64,000 bases of DNA, from assembly GCF_003112575.1 (NCBI RefSeq), contig NZ_BEWC01000008.1:310001-374000 (forward strand), given 5' to 3'. Shown here piece after piece: positions 24,875 through 32,084 of this stretch. The DNA is from Streptomyces ardesiacus (GTDB lineage Bacteria > Actinomycetota > Actinomycetes > Streptomycetales > Streptomycetaceae). The position numbers were made by a program, and so were the translations under genes. The notes beneath the pieces are model-generated. The model made no database searches, was not told where the DNA came from, and was given only the letters and a program-made list of their open reading frames with translations. Within the stretch, counting starts at the first letter, position 1; the number at the start of each line of letters is the position of its first letter.

Positions 24875-24950
24875 GTTCTGGTCCCTTCCGAAGGGAGTGG
24901 GGGTGGAAGCGGAACATGTACGTGAACGTCGTTCGTCGGCGTGACCCGTA

Positions 24951-25003
24951 TCGCGAACGCGCGACCGCGCCTGTCGACGACAGTGCGGTCGCAGCGTTCG
25001 CGA
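24951..25003. terminator. Long compound hairpin between OYE and pectate lyase genes
   Basis: Arms 24951-24968 and 24985-25003 pair perfectly except for one bulged base (24993), and the loop holds a second stem CTGTC-GAC-GACAG (24971-24983). It lies 114 bases past the stop of the old-yellow enzyme gene and 76 bases before the pectate lyase start, both on the minus strand. A terminator for the former is the simplest reading; an mRNA-leader structure of the latter is possible. Confidence 0.55.
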
Positions 25004-25033
25004 CGGTCATGCTGATGAACGGGACCGTAGGGG

Positions 25034-25045
25034 GTAAGCGCTTTC
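25034..25045. promoter_or_regulatory. LacI-type half palindrome upstream of pectate lyase
   Basis: GTAAGCGCTTTC has the perfect core AAGCGCTT with a central CG, the general form of LacI-family operators for carbohydrate genes. It lies 160 bases before the pectate lyase start. No LacI gene is adjacent. Weak evidence. Confidence 0.3.
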
Positions 25046-25116
25046 TGGTCAACGCCTCGCGCGCAATCCCGTTCCCCGCGCCCTGCCGTGGGGCCCCGGG
25101 CCCGCCCGCTCCGGCC

Positions 25117-26196
25117 CTACATGCCCCAGCCGTACTGCTCCGGCATCCGGACGTCCACGCCGAGCTCCCGCGCCGCGTGCTGGGCCCACGACGGGTTGCG
25201 CAGCAGCTCGCGCCCCAGCAGCACCGCGTCGGCCTCGCCGTTGGCCAGGATCTTCTCGGCCTGTCCGGCGTCGGTGATCAGGCCCACCGCGGCGACGGGC
25301 AGGGTGGTCTCGGCCTTGACCCGCGCAGCGAAGGGAACCTGGTAGCCGGGCCCGGTCGGGATCCGCACGCGCGGGACGTTGCCCCCGGTGGACACGTCGA
25401 GCAGGTCGACGCCGTGGGCCTGGAGGTCGCGGGCGAGGCGGACGGTGTCCTCCGGCGTCCAGCCGTCCTCCTCCAGCCAGTCGGTCGCCGAGACGCGGAA
25501 GAGCAGCGGCTTGTCGTCGGGCCAGACCTCCCGCACCGCGTCGACGACCTCCAGTGCGAACCGGGCGCGGTTCTCGTACGGGCCGCCGTAGGCGTCGGTG
25601 CGGCGGTTGGAGTGCGGGGAGAGGAACTCGTGGATCAGGTATCCGTGGGCGCCGTGGATCTCCACGATCTCGAAACCGGCGGCCAGCGCCCGGCGTGCGG
25701 CGTCGGCGAACCGGCCGACCAGTTCCTGGATCCGCGGGACGGTCAGCTCGGCCGGTTCCGGGTGCCGCTCGTCGAACGCCAGCGCGCTGGGGGCCAGGGG
25801 CTGCCAGCCGTGCGCGTCCGGTCCCACCGGCGCCCCGCCCTTCCAGGGCTGCGCGGTCGAGGCCTTGCGGCCGGCGTGGGCCAGTTGCACCGCGGGCACG
25901 GTCCCCTGGGAGCGGAGGAAGTCCGTGATCCGGCGGAACGCCTCGGCCTGCGTGTCGTTCCAGAGCCCGAGGTCCTGCGGGGAGATGCGGCCCTCGGGCG
26001 ACACGCCGGTGGCCTCCACGACGATCAGGCCGGTGCCGCCCACCGCGCGGGCGCCGTAGTGCGCGAAGTGCCAGTCGCCGGGCACGCCGGCCGACGGGCC
26101 CTCCGGTGCGGCCGAGTACTGGCACATCGGAGACATCCAGACCCGGTTGGGGATCGTGGTGTCGCGGAGCCGGAGGGGTGCGAAGAGGGCGCTCAT
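25117..26196 (-). CDS. NADH:flavin oxidoreductase, old yellow enzyme of the YqjM class
   Basis: 359-residue FMN enzyme that reduces activated C=C bonds with NAD(P)H. Class marks include PNRVWMSPMCQYSA (the cysteine is the YqjM-type redox-tuning residue), VQLAHAGRKAS (His for FMN), FEIVEIHGAHGYLIHEFLSP, the SNRRTDAYGGPYENRARF segment and the C-terminal FMN-phosphate motif DAVLLGRELLRNP. The ATG at 26196 has AGGAG 9 bases upstream. It is divergent from an ArsR-type regulator with an inverted repeat between them. A minus-strand -35 TTGACA (26266-26261) is visible, with a plausible -10 near 26243. Physiological substrate unknown. Confidence 0.96.
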   Translation of the reverse strand: MSALFAPLRLRDTTIPNRVWMSPMCQYSAAPEGPSAGVPGDWHFAHYGARAVGGTGLIVVEATGVSPEGRISPQDLGLWNDTQAEAFRRITDFLRSQGTVPAVQLAHAGRKASTAQPWKGGAPVGPDAHGWQPLAPSALAFDERHPEPAELTVPRIQELVGRFADAARRALAAGFEIVEIHGAHGYLIHEFLSPHSNRRTDAYGGPYENRARFALEVVDAVREVWPDDKPLLFRVSATDWLEEDGWTPEDTVRLARDLQAHGVDLLDVSTGGNVPRVRIPTGPGYQVPFAARVKAETTLPVAAVGLITDAGQAEKILANGEADAVLLGRELLRNPSWAQHAARELGVDVRMPEQYGWGM

Positions 26197-26246
26197 GGCG
26201 GGCTGCTCCTGGGGTGCGGACGACAGGACGCTCGTACGGTAACCCT

Positions 26247-26272
26247 CGTAGTACGCCGAGTGTCAAACTACG
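26247..26272. promoter_or_regulatory. Dyad and overlapping divergent promoters of OYE and ArsR genes
   Basis: Inverted repeat CGTAGT-N14-ACTACG (26247-26252, 26267-26272). It overlaps the minus-strand -35 TTGACA (26266-26261) of the old-yellow enzyme gene and lies upstream of TACAAT (26283-26288), a plausible -10 for the ArsR gene. The position suits repression of both genes by the ArsR protein; inferred. Confidence 0.5.
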
Positions 26273-26330
26273 GCGCCCTTCGTACAATGGGACGCCCACC
26301 CGGTGGAACCCCCGACGAACTGGAGTCGCC

Positions 26331-26693
26331 GTGACCCCCGCCGCCACTGCCGCCGGCATCCGCGAGCTGCCTCACCCGACGCGTGCGGAGATCCGGCTCG
26401 AAGGGGTGCTGCACGCGCTGTCCGACCCGGTGCGGCTGCGGATCGTGCGGGACCTCGCCGCCGACAGCGACGCCCTCTTCTCGTGCTCGCACTTCGACCT
26501 GCCGGTCACCAAGTCCACGACCACCCACCACTTCCGGGTGCTGCGCGAGAGCGGCGTGATCCGGCAGGCGTACCGGGGCACGGCCAAGATGAACGGCCTG
26601 CGCAGGGACGACCTGGACGCCCTCTTCCCCGGACTGCTCGACGCCCTGCTGGCCGCGGCGGCCCGGCAGGCCGCCGCTGTCGCGGGCGACTGA
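26331..26693 (+). CDS. ArsR-family helix-turn-helix regulator
   Basis: 120-residue winged-helix repressor. RLEGVLHALSDPVRLRIVRDL and VTKSTTTHHFRVLRESGVIRQAYRGTAKMNGLRRDDLDALFPGLL are the ArsR helix-turn-helix and wing. The single cysteine in DALFSCSHFDL is not a known metal site, so it may sense an organic ligand or redox state instead of metal. GTG 26331 has GGAG 6-9 bases upstream. Divergent from the old-yellow enzyme gene, its likely target, in an arrangement common for electrophile-responsive reductases. Effector unknown. Confidence 0.92.
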   Translation: MTPAATAAGIRELPHPTRAEIRLEGVLHALSDPVRLRIVRDLAADSDALFSCSHFDLPVTKSTTTHHFRVLRESGVIRQAYRGTAKMNGLRRDDLDALFPGLLDALLAAAARQAAAVAGD

Positions 26694-26882
26694 GACCCGG
26701 GCGACCGACTCCGGCGGGAGGTGCGAGGGCTGTGCTCGGCCGACAGGGTGCCGCCCCCGGGTGAGCGGCGCGTGTTCCGTTCGTATGGAATGTGATCATT
26801 CGGTTACGTTGCGTATGTGCTCGAAGCATCCTTCGTTGATCGTTCTCTTCACCTTTCCGACCGTTGTCCGGGTGACGGTGAG

Positions 26883-27338
26883 ATGTCCGTGCGCCACTCC
26901 TGGGTGGTGGACGAGGGGGGCGCCACGACCTCGTGGTTCGACGTCCGGCTGGCCTTCGCCGACGGCGCCCGGGTGGACGCGCTCGCCGTGCTGTCCGGCC
27001 AGGACGTGCGGGTCGAGGACGTGCGGGCCCAGCCGCCGCTCTCCCTCGACGACCTGGCCGTGCTCGCCGAGTGGCTGGAGGACCCGCTGTTCGAGGCGTG
27101 CGTGCCCGCCCCCGCCCGCGGTGGGCCGGCCGCGCCGCGGCGGGCCCGGCCCCCGTGGCCGCGCGGGCGGGAGGGGCGCAGGCTCGTCGCCCGGGAGTAC
27201 CGGGCGGCCCGGGAGGAGGGCGGCGACCCGGTCCTCGCGGTGATGCGCGCGACCGGGCACGGCAGGCGCAAGTCGCTCAGGCTGATCGGCCAGGCGCGCG
27301 ACGACGGATTCCTGACGCCGCGTCGCGCGCGCCGCTGA
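26883..27338 (+). CDS. DUF6214 family protein
   Basis: 151 residues from ATG 26883. The N-terminal part (VRHSWVVDEGGATTSWFDVRLAFADGARVDALAVLSGQDVRVEDVRAQPPLSLDDLAVLAEWLEDPLF region) looks like a small alpha/beta domain, and the C-terminus is a basic segment ending in RRKSLRLIGQARDDGFLTPRRARR, with a helix-turn-helix-like look often conserved in the family. I know no function for it; occurrence is mainly in Streptomyces. An in-frame GTG at 26817 has TACGTT 6 bases before it and could be a leaderless start adding 22 residues; the shorter start is chosen because the conserved region begins there. Convergent with the DUF305 gene. Confidence 0.78.
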   Translation: MSVRHSWVVDEGGATTSWFDVRLAFADGARVDALAVLSGQDVRVEDVRAQPPLSLDDLAVLAEWLEDPLFEACVPAPARGGPAAPRRARPPWPRGREGRRLVAREYRAAREEGGDPVLAVMRATGHGRRKSLRLIGQARDDGFLTPRRARR

Positions 27339-27357
27339 AGCGCGCCCCACGGTCCGA

Positions 27358-27374
27358 CCCGGTCCGGCACCGGG
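27358..27374. terminator. Small GC hairpin between DUF6214 and DUF305 genes
   Basis: CCCGGT (27358-27363), loop CCGGC, ACCGGG (27369-27374), in the 47-base gap between two convergent stops. Short stem with no U-tract, so a possible terminator only. Confidence 0.4.
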
Positions 27375-27385
27375 CCGGGCCGTCG

Positions 27386-28042
27386 TCACAGCATCGCGCG
27401 CATCCGTGAGATCTCGCTCGTCTGCTGGGCGACCACGTCGTCGGCCATCTCCTCGATCAGCACGTTGTTGCCCTCGGACTTCACGTCCGTGGCCATGCTG
27501 ATCGCGCCCTCGTGGTGAGTGATCATCAGGGTGAGGAAGAGCTGGTCGAACGCCTTGCCCCGGGCCGCGCGCAGTTGCTTCATCTGTGCCTCGGTCGCCA
27601 TGCCCGGCATGGCCGCGTGCTCGTGTCCGCCGCCCGCCGTCTTCTCGCCGTTGGTCTCGAGCCAGCCCTCCATCGCCTTGATCTCCGGGCCCTGCGCGGC
27701 CGAGATGCGTGCGGCCAGCTTCTTCACCCGGCCGGATTCGGCCTGCTTCGGTGCCAGTTCGGTCATCTTCAGGGCCTGCGCGTGGTGCTGGATCATCATG
27801 CGCGCGTAGGAGACGTCCGCGGAGTTGGGGGAGTCGTCGTCGGCGCGCTGCTTCTGGGCCTCCTCGGCGGACAGGGTCCGGTTGGCCTCGCCCGGCTTGC
27901 CCGGAGCGATCACCGAGGGCCCGGCGGCCGTCGCCGGGCCGGTGCCCCCGTCCGCGTCGCAGGCCGCGAGCACCAGCACGGCCGAGGTGATCAGCGAGGC
28001 CGTGACGAGTGAAGCGCTGGACGACCCGCGGCGAAGGGACAC
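27386..28042 (-). CDS. DUF305 lipoprotein (ferritin-like, possible metal binding)
   Basis: 218 residues from GTG 28042 with AGGAGG 5 bases upstream. A signal peptide ending in the lipobox LAAC (SAVLVLAACDADGG) anchors it outside the membrane. The DUF305 domain has the paired motifs SYARMMIQHHAQALKMTELA and LFLTLMITHHEGAISMATDV; the HH...M repeats are the conserved family signature and are suited to bind metal, copper having been suggested for some relatives. A His/Met-rich linker (GGGHEHAAMPGMATEAQM) supports that. Divergent from a secreted LVIVD protein, with a dyad in the shared promoter region. Biochemical role not proven. Confidence 0.94.
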   Translation of the reverse strand: MSLRRGSSSASLVTASLITSAVLVLAACDADGGTGPATAAGPSVIAPGKPGEANRTLSAEEAQKQRADDDSPNSADVSYARMMIQHHAQALKMTELAPKQAESGRVKKLAARISAAQGPEIKAMEGWLETNGEKTAGGGHEHAAMPGMATEAQMKQLRAARGKAFDQLFLTLMITHHEGAISMATDVKSEGNNVLIEEMADDVVAQQTSEISRMRAML

Positions 28043-28118
28043 GACGACCTCCTGTGGCTGGGGGCGCGCCCCTCCGGGGAGGAGCGCGGAGCATCTTGAG
28101 CGTGCGATGACCGTCCTA

Positions 28119-28134
28119 GCACGCTTCCGCGTGC
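28119..28134. promoter_or_regulatory. Dyad GCACGC-TTCC-GCGTGC between DUF305 and LVIVD genes
   Basis: Perfect 6-base arms with a 4-base spacer, 77 bases before the DUF305 start and on the far side of the LVIVD promoter. It could be an operator for both secreted products. No regulator gene is adjacent. Confidence 0.45.
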
Positions 28135-28174
28135 CAGTGATCAAAAAACTTCATTGCATGTTTGTTGCCCTCTG

Positions 28175-28202
28175 TTGATATGGGCATGGCGAAGACGATA
28201 CT
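28175..28202 (+). promoter_or_regulatory. Promoter of the LVIVD gene (TTGATA-N16-GATACT)
   Basis: -35 TTGATA (28175-28180) and -10 GATACT (28197-28202) in an AT-rich patch (28137-28180) unusual for this genome. The predicted start near 28209 leaves a leader of about 42 bases that holds the GGAGG ribosome site. Confidence 0.5.
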
Positions 28203-28250
28203 GCCGGAAGCGTGAACCGTTCCGAAGGGGACGGACGTTGGGAGGAAACA

Positions 28251-29753
28251 GTGACCCTGTTGAACGACCCGCGAACGCGGCGCAGACGTCTGGGAGTCGC
28301 GGCCGCCGCCGCAGGGCTCCTGTCCGCGCTGCTCACCGCCGGCCCGGCCATGGCGATCCCCGACCCCGGGGACTCTCCCGCCACCTCGAAGGAGGTGTCC
28401 AAGAGCGCACGCGCCGAGGTGCGCGACGCCATCGAGAGCGGCGGCATACCCGGTCAGGACGAGACAGTCCATTCCGACAACATCGAGCACCTGACCAACA
28501 TCCCCAAGGACGCGCTGCCCGGCACCAACTCGGACCTGGCCTTCCAGGGCCGGTACGCCTTCGCCGGCAACTACGACGGCTTCCGCATCTTCGACATCAA
28601 GAACCCGAAGAAGCCGAAGACCGTCGCCCAGGTGCTGTGTCCCGGCTCGCAGAACGACATCTCGGTCTCCGGGAACCTGCTGTTCCTGTCGACCGACTCC
28701 TCGCGCAGCGACAGCAGTTGCAACAGCACCACGCAGCCCGCGACCGAGAAGTCCTCCTGGGAGGGCATGAAGGTCTTCGACATCAGCGACATTCGCAACC
28801 CCAAGTACGTCGCCGCGGTCGAGACGGCCTGCGGCTCGCACACCCACACGCTGGTGCCCGAGCGCAAGGACGTCTACATCTACGTCTCCTCGTACTCGCC
28901 GAACGCCGCGTACCCGGACTGCCAGCCGCCGCACGACGGGATCTCCGTCATCAAGGTGCCGCGCAAGGCGCCGGCGCGGGCGGCCGTCGTGAACTTCCCG
29001 GTGCTCTTCCCCGGTGAGGGTCCCGACGGCGGCGGCAACCCGGGCGCGCCCACCAACCCGGGCGTCTCCAAGACCACCGGCTGCCACGACATCACCGTCC
29101 TGCCCTCCGAGGACCTGGCGGCCGGTGCCTGCATGGGCGACGGCATCCTGTTCTCCATCAAGGACCCCGAGCACCCCAAGGTCATCGACCGCGTCCAGGA
29201 CAACGTGAACTTCGCGTTCTGGCACTCGGCGACCTTCAACCAGCGTGCGGACAAGGTGGTGTTCACCGACGAGCTGGGCGGTGGCGGCGCCGCCACCTGC
29301 AACGCGGAGATCGGCCCGAACCGCGGCGCCGACGGCATCTACGACATCGTCGGCAGGGGCGACCACCGCAAGCTGGTCTTCCGCAGCTACTTCAAGATCC
29401 CGCGCCACCAGGCGGACACCGAGAACTGCGTGGCCCACAACGGCTCGCTGATCCCGGTCAAGGGCAAGGACATCATGGTCCAGGCCTGGTACCAGGGCGG
29501 TGTCTCCGTCTGGGAGTTCACCGACTCCTCGCGGCCCAGGGAGATCGCCTACTTCGAGCGGGGGCCGCTGAGCACCGACACATTGATCACCGGCGGTTCC
29601 TGGTCGGCGTACTACTACAACGGCTACATCTACTCGAACGACATCGCCAAGGGCTTCGACGTGCTCAAGCTCAGCGACCGGCGCACCGACCCGGCCGCGC
29701 GGGTCCGTCTGCAGGAGCTCAACACGCAGACGCAGCCGGACTACTTCGACTGA
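28251..29753 (+). CDS. Secreted LVIVD-repeat beta-propeller protein
   Basis: 500 residues from GTG 28251 (GGGAGG 6 bases upstream). A signal peptide, RRRRLGVAAAAAGLLSALLTAGPAMAIP, has an RRR start compatible with Tat or Sec export. The rest is a propeller with LVIVD-type blades: GRYAFAGNYDGFRIFDIKNPKKP, GMKVFDISDIRNPKYVAAVETACGSHTHTLVP, GDGILFSIKDPEHPKVIDRV, QAWYQGGVSVWEFTDSSRPREIAYF and YIYSNDIAKGFDVLKL, each ending in a P that starts the next strand. Several paired cysteines fit an extracellular protein. Function of such proteins is not established. Its stop overlaps the end of the convergent TetR gene by 13 bases. Confidence 0.9.
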   Translation: MTLLNDPRTRRRRLGVAAAAAGLLSALLTAGPAMAIPDPGDSPATSKEVSKSARAEVRDAIESGGIPGQDETVHSDNIEHLTNIPKDALPGTNSDLAFQGRYAFAGNYDGFRIFDIKNPKKPKTVAQVLCPGSQNDISVSGNLLFLSTDSSRSDSSCNSTTQPATEKSSWEGMKVFDISDIRNPKYVAAVETACGSHTHTLVPERKDVYIYVSSYSPNAAYPDCQPPHDGISVIKVPRKAPARAAVVNFPVLFPGEGPDGGGNPGAPTNPGVSKTTGCHDITVLPSEDLAAGACMGDGILFSIKDPEHPKVIDRVQDNVNFAFWHSATFNQRADKVVFTDELGGGGAATCNAEIGPNRGADGIYDIVGRGDHRKLVFRSYFKIPRHQADTENCVAHNGSLIPVKGKDIMVQAWYQGGVSVWEFTDSSRPREIAYFERGPLSTDTLITGGSWSAYYYNGYIYSNDIAKGFDVLKLSDRRTDPAARVRLQELNTQTQPDYFD

Positions 29754-30451
29754 GGGGTCCGGCCGGTCCGGTCCGTCCGGGCCCGCTGATCCGGCAGTCC
29801 GGTCGCGAAGAACCGCGACAGGTCCGGGTCGCACGTCGTCCCGCCGGGCGCCTCGGCGTCCGGCGGGACACCCAGCCCCCAGTCCAGCCGGTAGCGCTCG
29901 AACAGCTCGGCGCGCAGGTCCGGCACCGGCATCGGCACCCCGGGCACGAGGGCGGCGAAGACGGCGCCCATCAGCTGCGCGCGCAGCATCGGGTAGTCCC
30001 GGTCGACGTCGCGCGAGCCGTGCCGGGCCACGGTGTCCCGCAGCAGCTCGGCCAGCCGCCGCTGTTCGGGACACGGGACGAAACCCACCTCGGCCTGGAG
30101 CAGCCCCGCCATGTGCTGGCGCATGAGCACCGGCCGGTCCCGGGCGAGCCCCAGGATCGCGTCGATGGCCCGCGCCAGCCGCTCGCGCCCCTCAGCGGTG
30201 CGCGGCTCGCGCTCCAGGGCCTCCTCCAGGGTGCGGTGCATCAGCCGGTGCACCGCGGACTGCACCAACTGGCGCTTGCCCGGGAAGTAGTACGAGACCA
30301 GCCCGCGCGCCGAGCCCGCCCGGTCGGCGATGTCGCCCAGCGTGGTCGCCTCGTACCCGCGCTCGCCCACCAGCTCCACGGCGGCCTGCAGCAGACGCTC
30401 CTTCGAGCGCCGCCGCAATTCTTCATTGACCGAGGCGCTGCGCGGGGACAT
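29741..30451 (-). CDS. TetR/AcrR family transcriptional regulator
   Basis: 236 residues. The N-terminal DNA-binding domain reads SKERLLQAAVELVGERGYEATTLGDIADRAGSARGLVSYYFPGKRQLVQSAV (described as segments of the standard TetR fold: helix 2-3 turn at TTLGDIADRAGSARGLVSYYF). The C-terminal ligand domain has an LMRQHMAGLLQAEVGFVPCPEQRRLAELL stretch. ATG 30451 is supported by AGGAG 6 bases upstream. The gene has a minus-strand -10 (TATAGT, 30489-30484) and a 21-bp dyad spanning its transcription start, suggesting autoregulation. Its 3' end overlaps the LVIVD gene. No obvious target gene; the HAD gene upstream is co-directional but 139 bases away. Confidence 0.93.
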   Translation of the reverse strand: MSPRSASVNEELRRRSKERLLQAAVELVGERGYEATTLGDIADRAGSARGLVSYYFPGKRQLVQSAVHRLMHRTLEEALEREPRTAEGRERLARAIDAILGLARDRPVLMRQHMAGLLQAEVGFVPCPEQRRLAELLRDTVARHGSRDVDRDYPMLRAQLMGAVFAALVPGVPMPVPDLRAELFERYRLDWGLGVPPDAEAPGGTTCDPDLSRFFATGLPDQRARTDRTGRTPQSK

Positions 30452-30464
30452 CCTGTACTCCTGC

Positions 30465-30485
30465 GTTGACTGGCTGCCGGCCAAC
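30465..30485. promoter_or_regulatory. 21-bp dyad at the TetR gene promoter
   Basis: GTTGACTGGC-T-GCCGGCCAAC pairs at 8 of 10 positions per arm (outer GTTG/CAAC and inner GGC/GCC perfect). It lies immediately downstream of the -10 of the TetR gene, a typical autorepression site. Confidence 0.5.
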
Positions 30486-30590
30486 TATACTCGGCGCAGG
30501 CGGACGGGCCCGCGGGCCCGGTCCGGGCACCGGCCGCGTCGGGCGACACGGGGGATCGTCCGACGCGGCCGGTTCCGTGCCTGCCCGGCC

Positions 30591-31280
30591 CTATGTGACC
30601 AGGTCCAGCACGGGCCGCAGTCCCGCCGGGCGCTCGGCCACCGGCAGGTGGTCGACGAAGTGCACCCCGCACCCGAGCGCCGCCGCACCGCCGTCCGCCC
30701 CGCGGTCGTCGCCGACCATCAGCGTGCGCCCCGGCTCCACGTCCAGCGCCGCGCAGGCCACGCCGAACAGCCGGGGGTCGGGTTTGCGGATGCCGTGCTC
30801 GTAGGACAGGACGTACGTGTCCACGTACCGGTCGAGCCCGTGCGCGCGGAAGACCGGCCGCAGGTCCCACCCGATGTTGCTGACCACCCCCACGGCGATC
30901 CCGCGCCCGCGCAACCCGTCCAGCACCTCGGCGGCGTCGGGGTAGGGGCGCCACGCCTCCGGCGCCATGTGCCGCTCGTACAGCACGTCGTGCAGGCCGG
31001 GGTCCGGCAGCGGCACCTGCCGGGACAGTCCGGTGTACGCGGCGCGGTGCAGCTCCGCGCTGTCGTCGCGTGTCTCCCACACCTCGGCGAGTTCCTCCGG
31101 CACCCGCAGCGGCGGCGCGCCGCCGGGCAGCGCCCCCGCCCGCTGGAGCGCCTCGGCCGTCTCGGCCAACTCCGGCGCGGCGAGCCGCAGTCCGGCGGCG
31201 TCGAGGGCCGCGCGCAGCCAGGACTCGGTGGATTCGACACGGAACAGCGTGCCCGAGAAGTCGAACAGAACGGCGGTCAT
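30591..31280 (-). CDS. HAD-superfamily hydrolase
   Basis: 229-residue HAD subfamily IA protein. The first motif reads AVLFDFSGTLFRVES, with serine replacing the usual leucine/aspartate pattern (DxSGT), then VGVVSNIGWDL (motif II), RKPDPRLFGVA (motif III lysine) and LMVGDDRGADGGAAALG (motif IV). Both catalytic aspartate positions of D-x-[SD]-G-T are: first Asp present, second replaced by Ser. That pattern occurs in some HAD phosphatases of the haloacid dehalogenase type, where Ser still permits phosphatase or dehalogenase chemistry of altered kind. ATG 31280; ribosome site weak (AGGA about 12 bases upstream). Substrate unknown; the PAP2 gene follows upstream on the same strand. Confidence 0.9.
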   Translation of the reverse strand: MTAVLFDFSGTLFRVESTESWLRAALDAAGLRLAAPELAETAEALQRAGALPGGAPPLRVPEELAEVWETRDDSAELHRAAYTGLSRQVPLPDPGLHDVLYERHMAPEAWRPYPDAAEVLDGLRGRGIAVGVVSNIGWDLRPVFRAHGLDRYVDTYVLSYEHGIRKPDPRLFGVACAALDVEPGRTLMVGDDRGADGGAAALGCGVHFVDHLPVAERPAGLRPVLDLVT

Positions 31281-31367
31281 GGACCGGATCCTAGGGGCGT
31301 GAAGGCGCGGGCGGGGGCGGGACGGTGATGCGGGCGGGGATCCCGCCCGGCGGACCGGCCGCCCCGG

Positions 31368-32039
31368 TCACGGGTGCCGTCGCCGGTGCACCAGCACCGC
31401 CAGGGCCACGACCAGGGCGCCCAGGAGCCAGCCGCCGAGGACGTCCGTGGACCAGTGGACGCCGAGCCACACCCGGGTCATGCCGACCCCGGCCACGCAG
31501 ACCACGGCCACGGCGAGACCGGCGCGGCGCAGGTCGCGGCCGGCACCGCAGTGGTGGAGCAGCCACACCAGCAGGCCGCACACGAAGGTCGCGGTCATGG
31601 CGTGCCCGGAGGGGAAGGCCGAGTAGTGCGCCGAGTCCACGGGGTGGGTCCAGACCGGGCGGGGGCGGTCCACCGCCGCCTTGAGGACCTGTTGCAGGAC
31701 GCTGCCCAGCAGGCAGGTCGCCGCCAGCCACACGGCCGTCCACCGGTCCGCCCGGCGCCACCACAGCCACACCACCACCACCGCGCACAGCAGACGCATC
31801 GTCCAGGGGTCCCACACCCAGTCGGTGAGGATCCGCATGGCGTGGGTGACGCCGCCTTCCTCGACGGCCCAGCGGTGGGTGGTGCCGGCGATCCCGTCGT
31901 CCAGCCGCACCAACGGCCGCCATCTGACGGCCACCAGGGCGGTCAGGAGCCCTGAGCACAGGGCCAGTACCCAGGACGCGCGGAGCGCGGTGCGCGGCTG
32001 CGGCGGGGCGGACGGGGAGTCGACCGACGGCGTCTGCAT
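31368..32039 (-). CDS. PAP2-family lipid phosphatase
   Basis: 223-residue membrane phosphatase. The three phosphatase motifs are KAAVDRPRP (KxxxxxxRP), SAFPSGHA (PSGH) and GMTRVWLGVHWSTDVLGGW (SRxxxxxHxxxD type), all intact; about six hydrophobic segments surround them. Such enzymes dephosphorylate phosphatidic acid, undecaprenyl pyrophosphate or related lipids at the outer membrane face. It starts at ATG 32039 with no clear ribosome site. It lies 87 bases upstream of the HAD gene and 45 bases downstream of the M56 gene on the same strand. Confidence 0.96.
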   Translation of the reverse strand: MQTPSVDSPSAPPQPRTALRASWVLALCSGLLTALVAVRWRPLVRLDDGIAGTTHRWAVEEGGVTHAMRILTDWVWDPWTMRLLCAVVVVWLWWRRADRWTAVWLAATCLLGSVLQQVLKAAVDRPRPVWTHPVDSAHYSAFPSGHAMTATFVCGLLVWLLHHCGAGRDLRRAGLAVAVVCVAGVGMTRVWLGVHWSTDVLGGWLLGALVVALAVLVHRRRHP

Positions 32040-32084
32040 GCTGCGATACTCGCCGAACCGGTGGTTCCGGGGCCAGTTCCCCCA

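Noticed and set aside
30241..31080. Alternative minus-strand frame over the TetR/HAD junction
   Set aside because: It overlaps two recognised genes and is Arg-rich without a domain.
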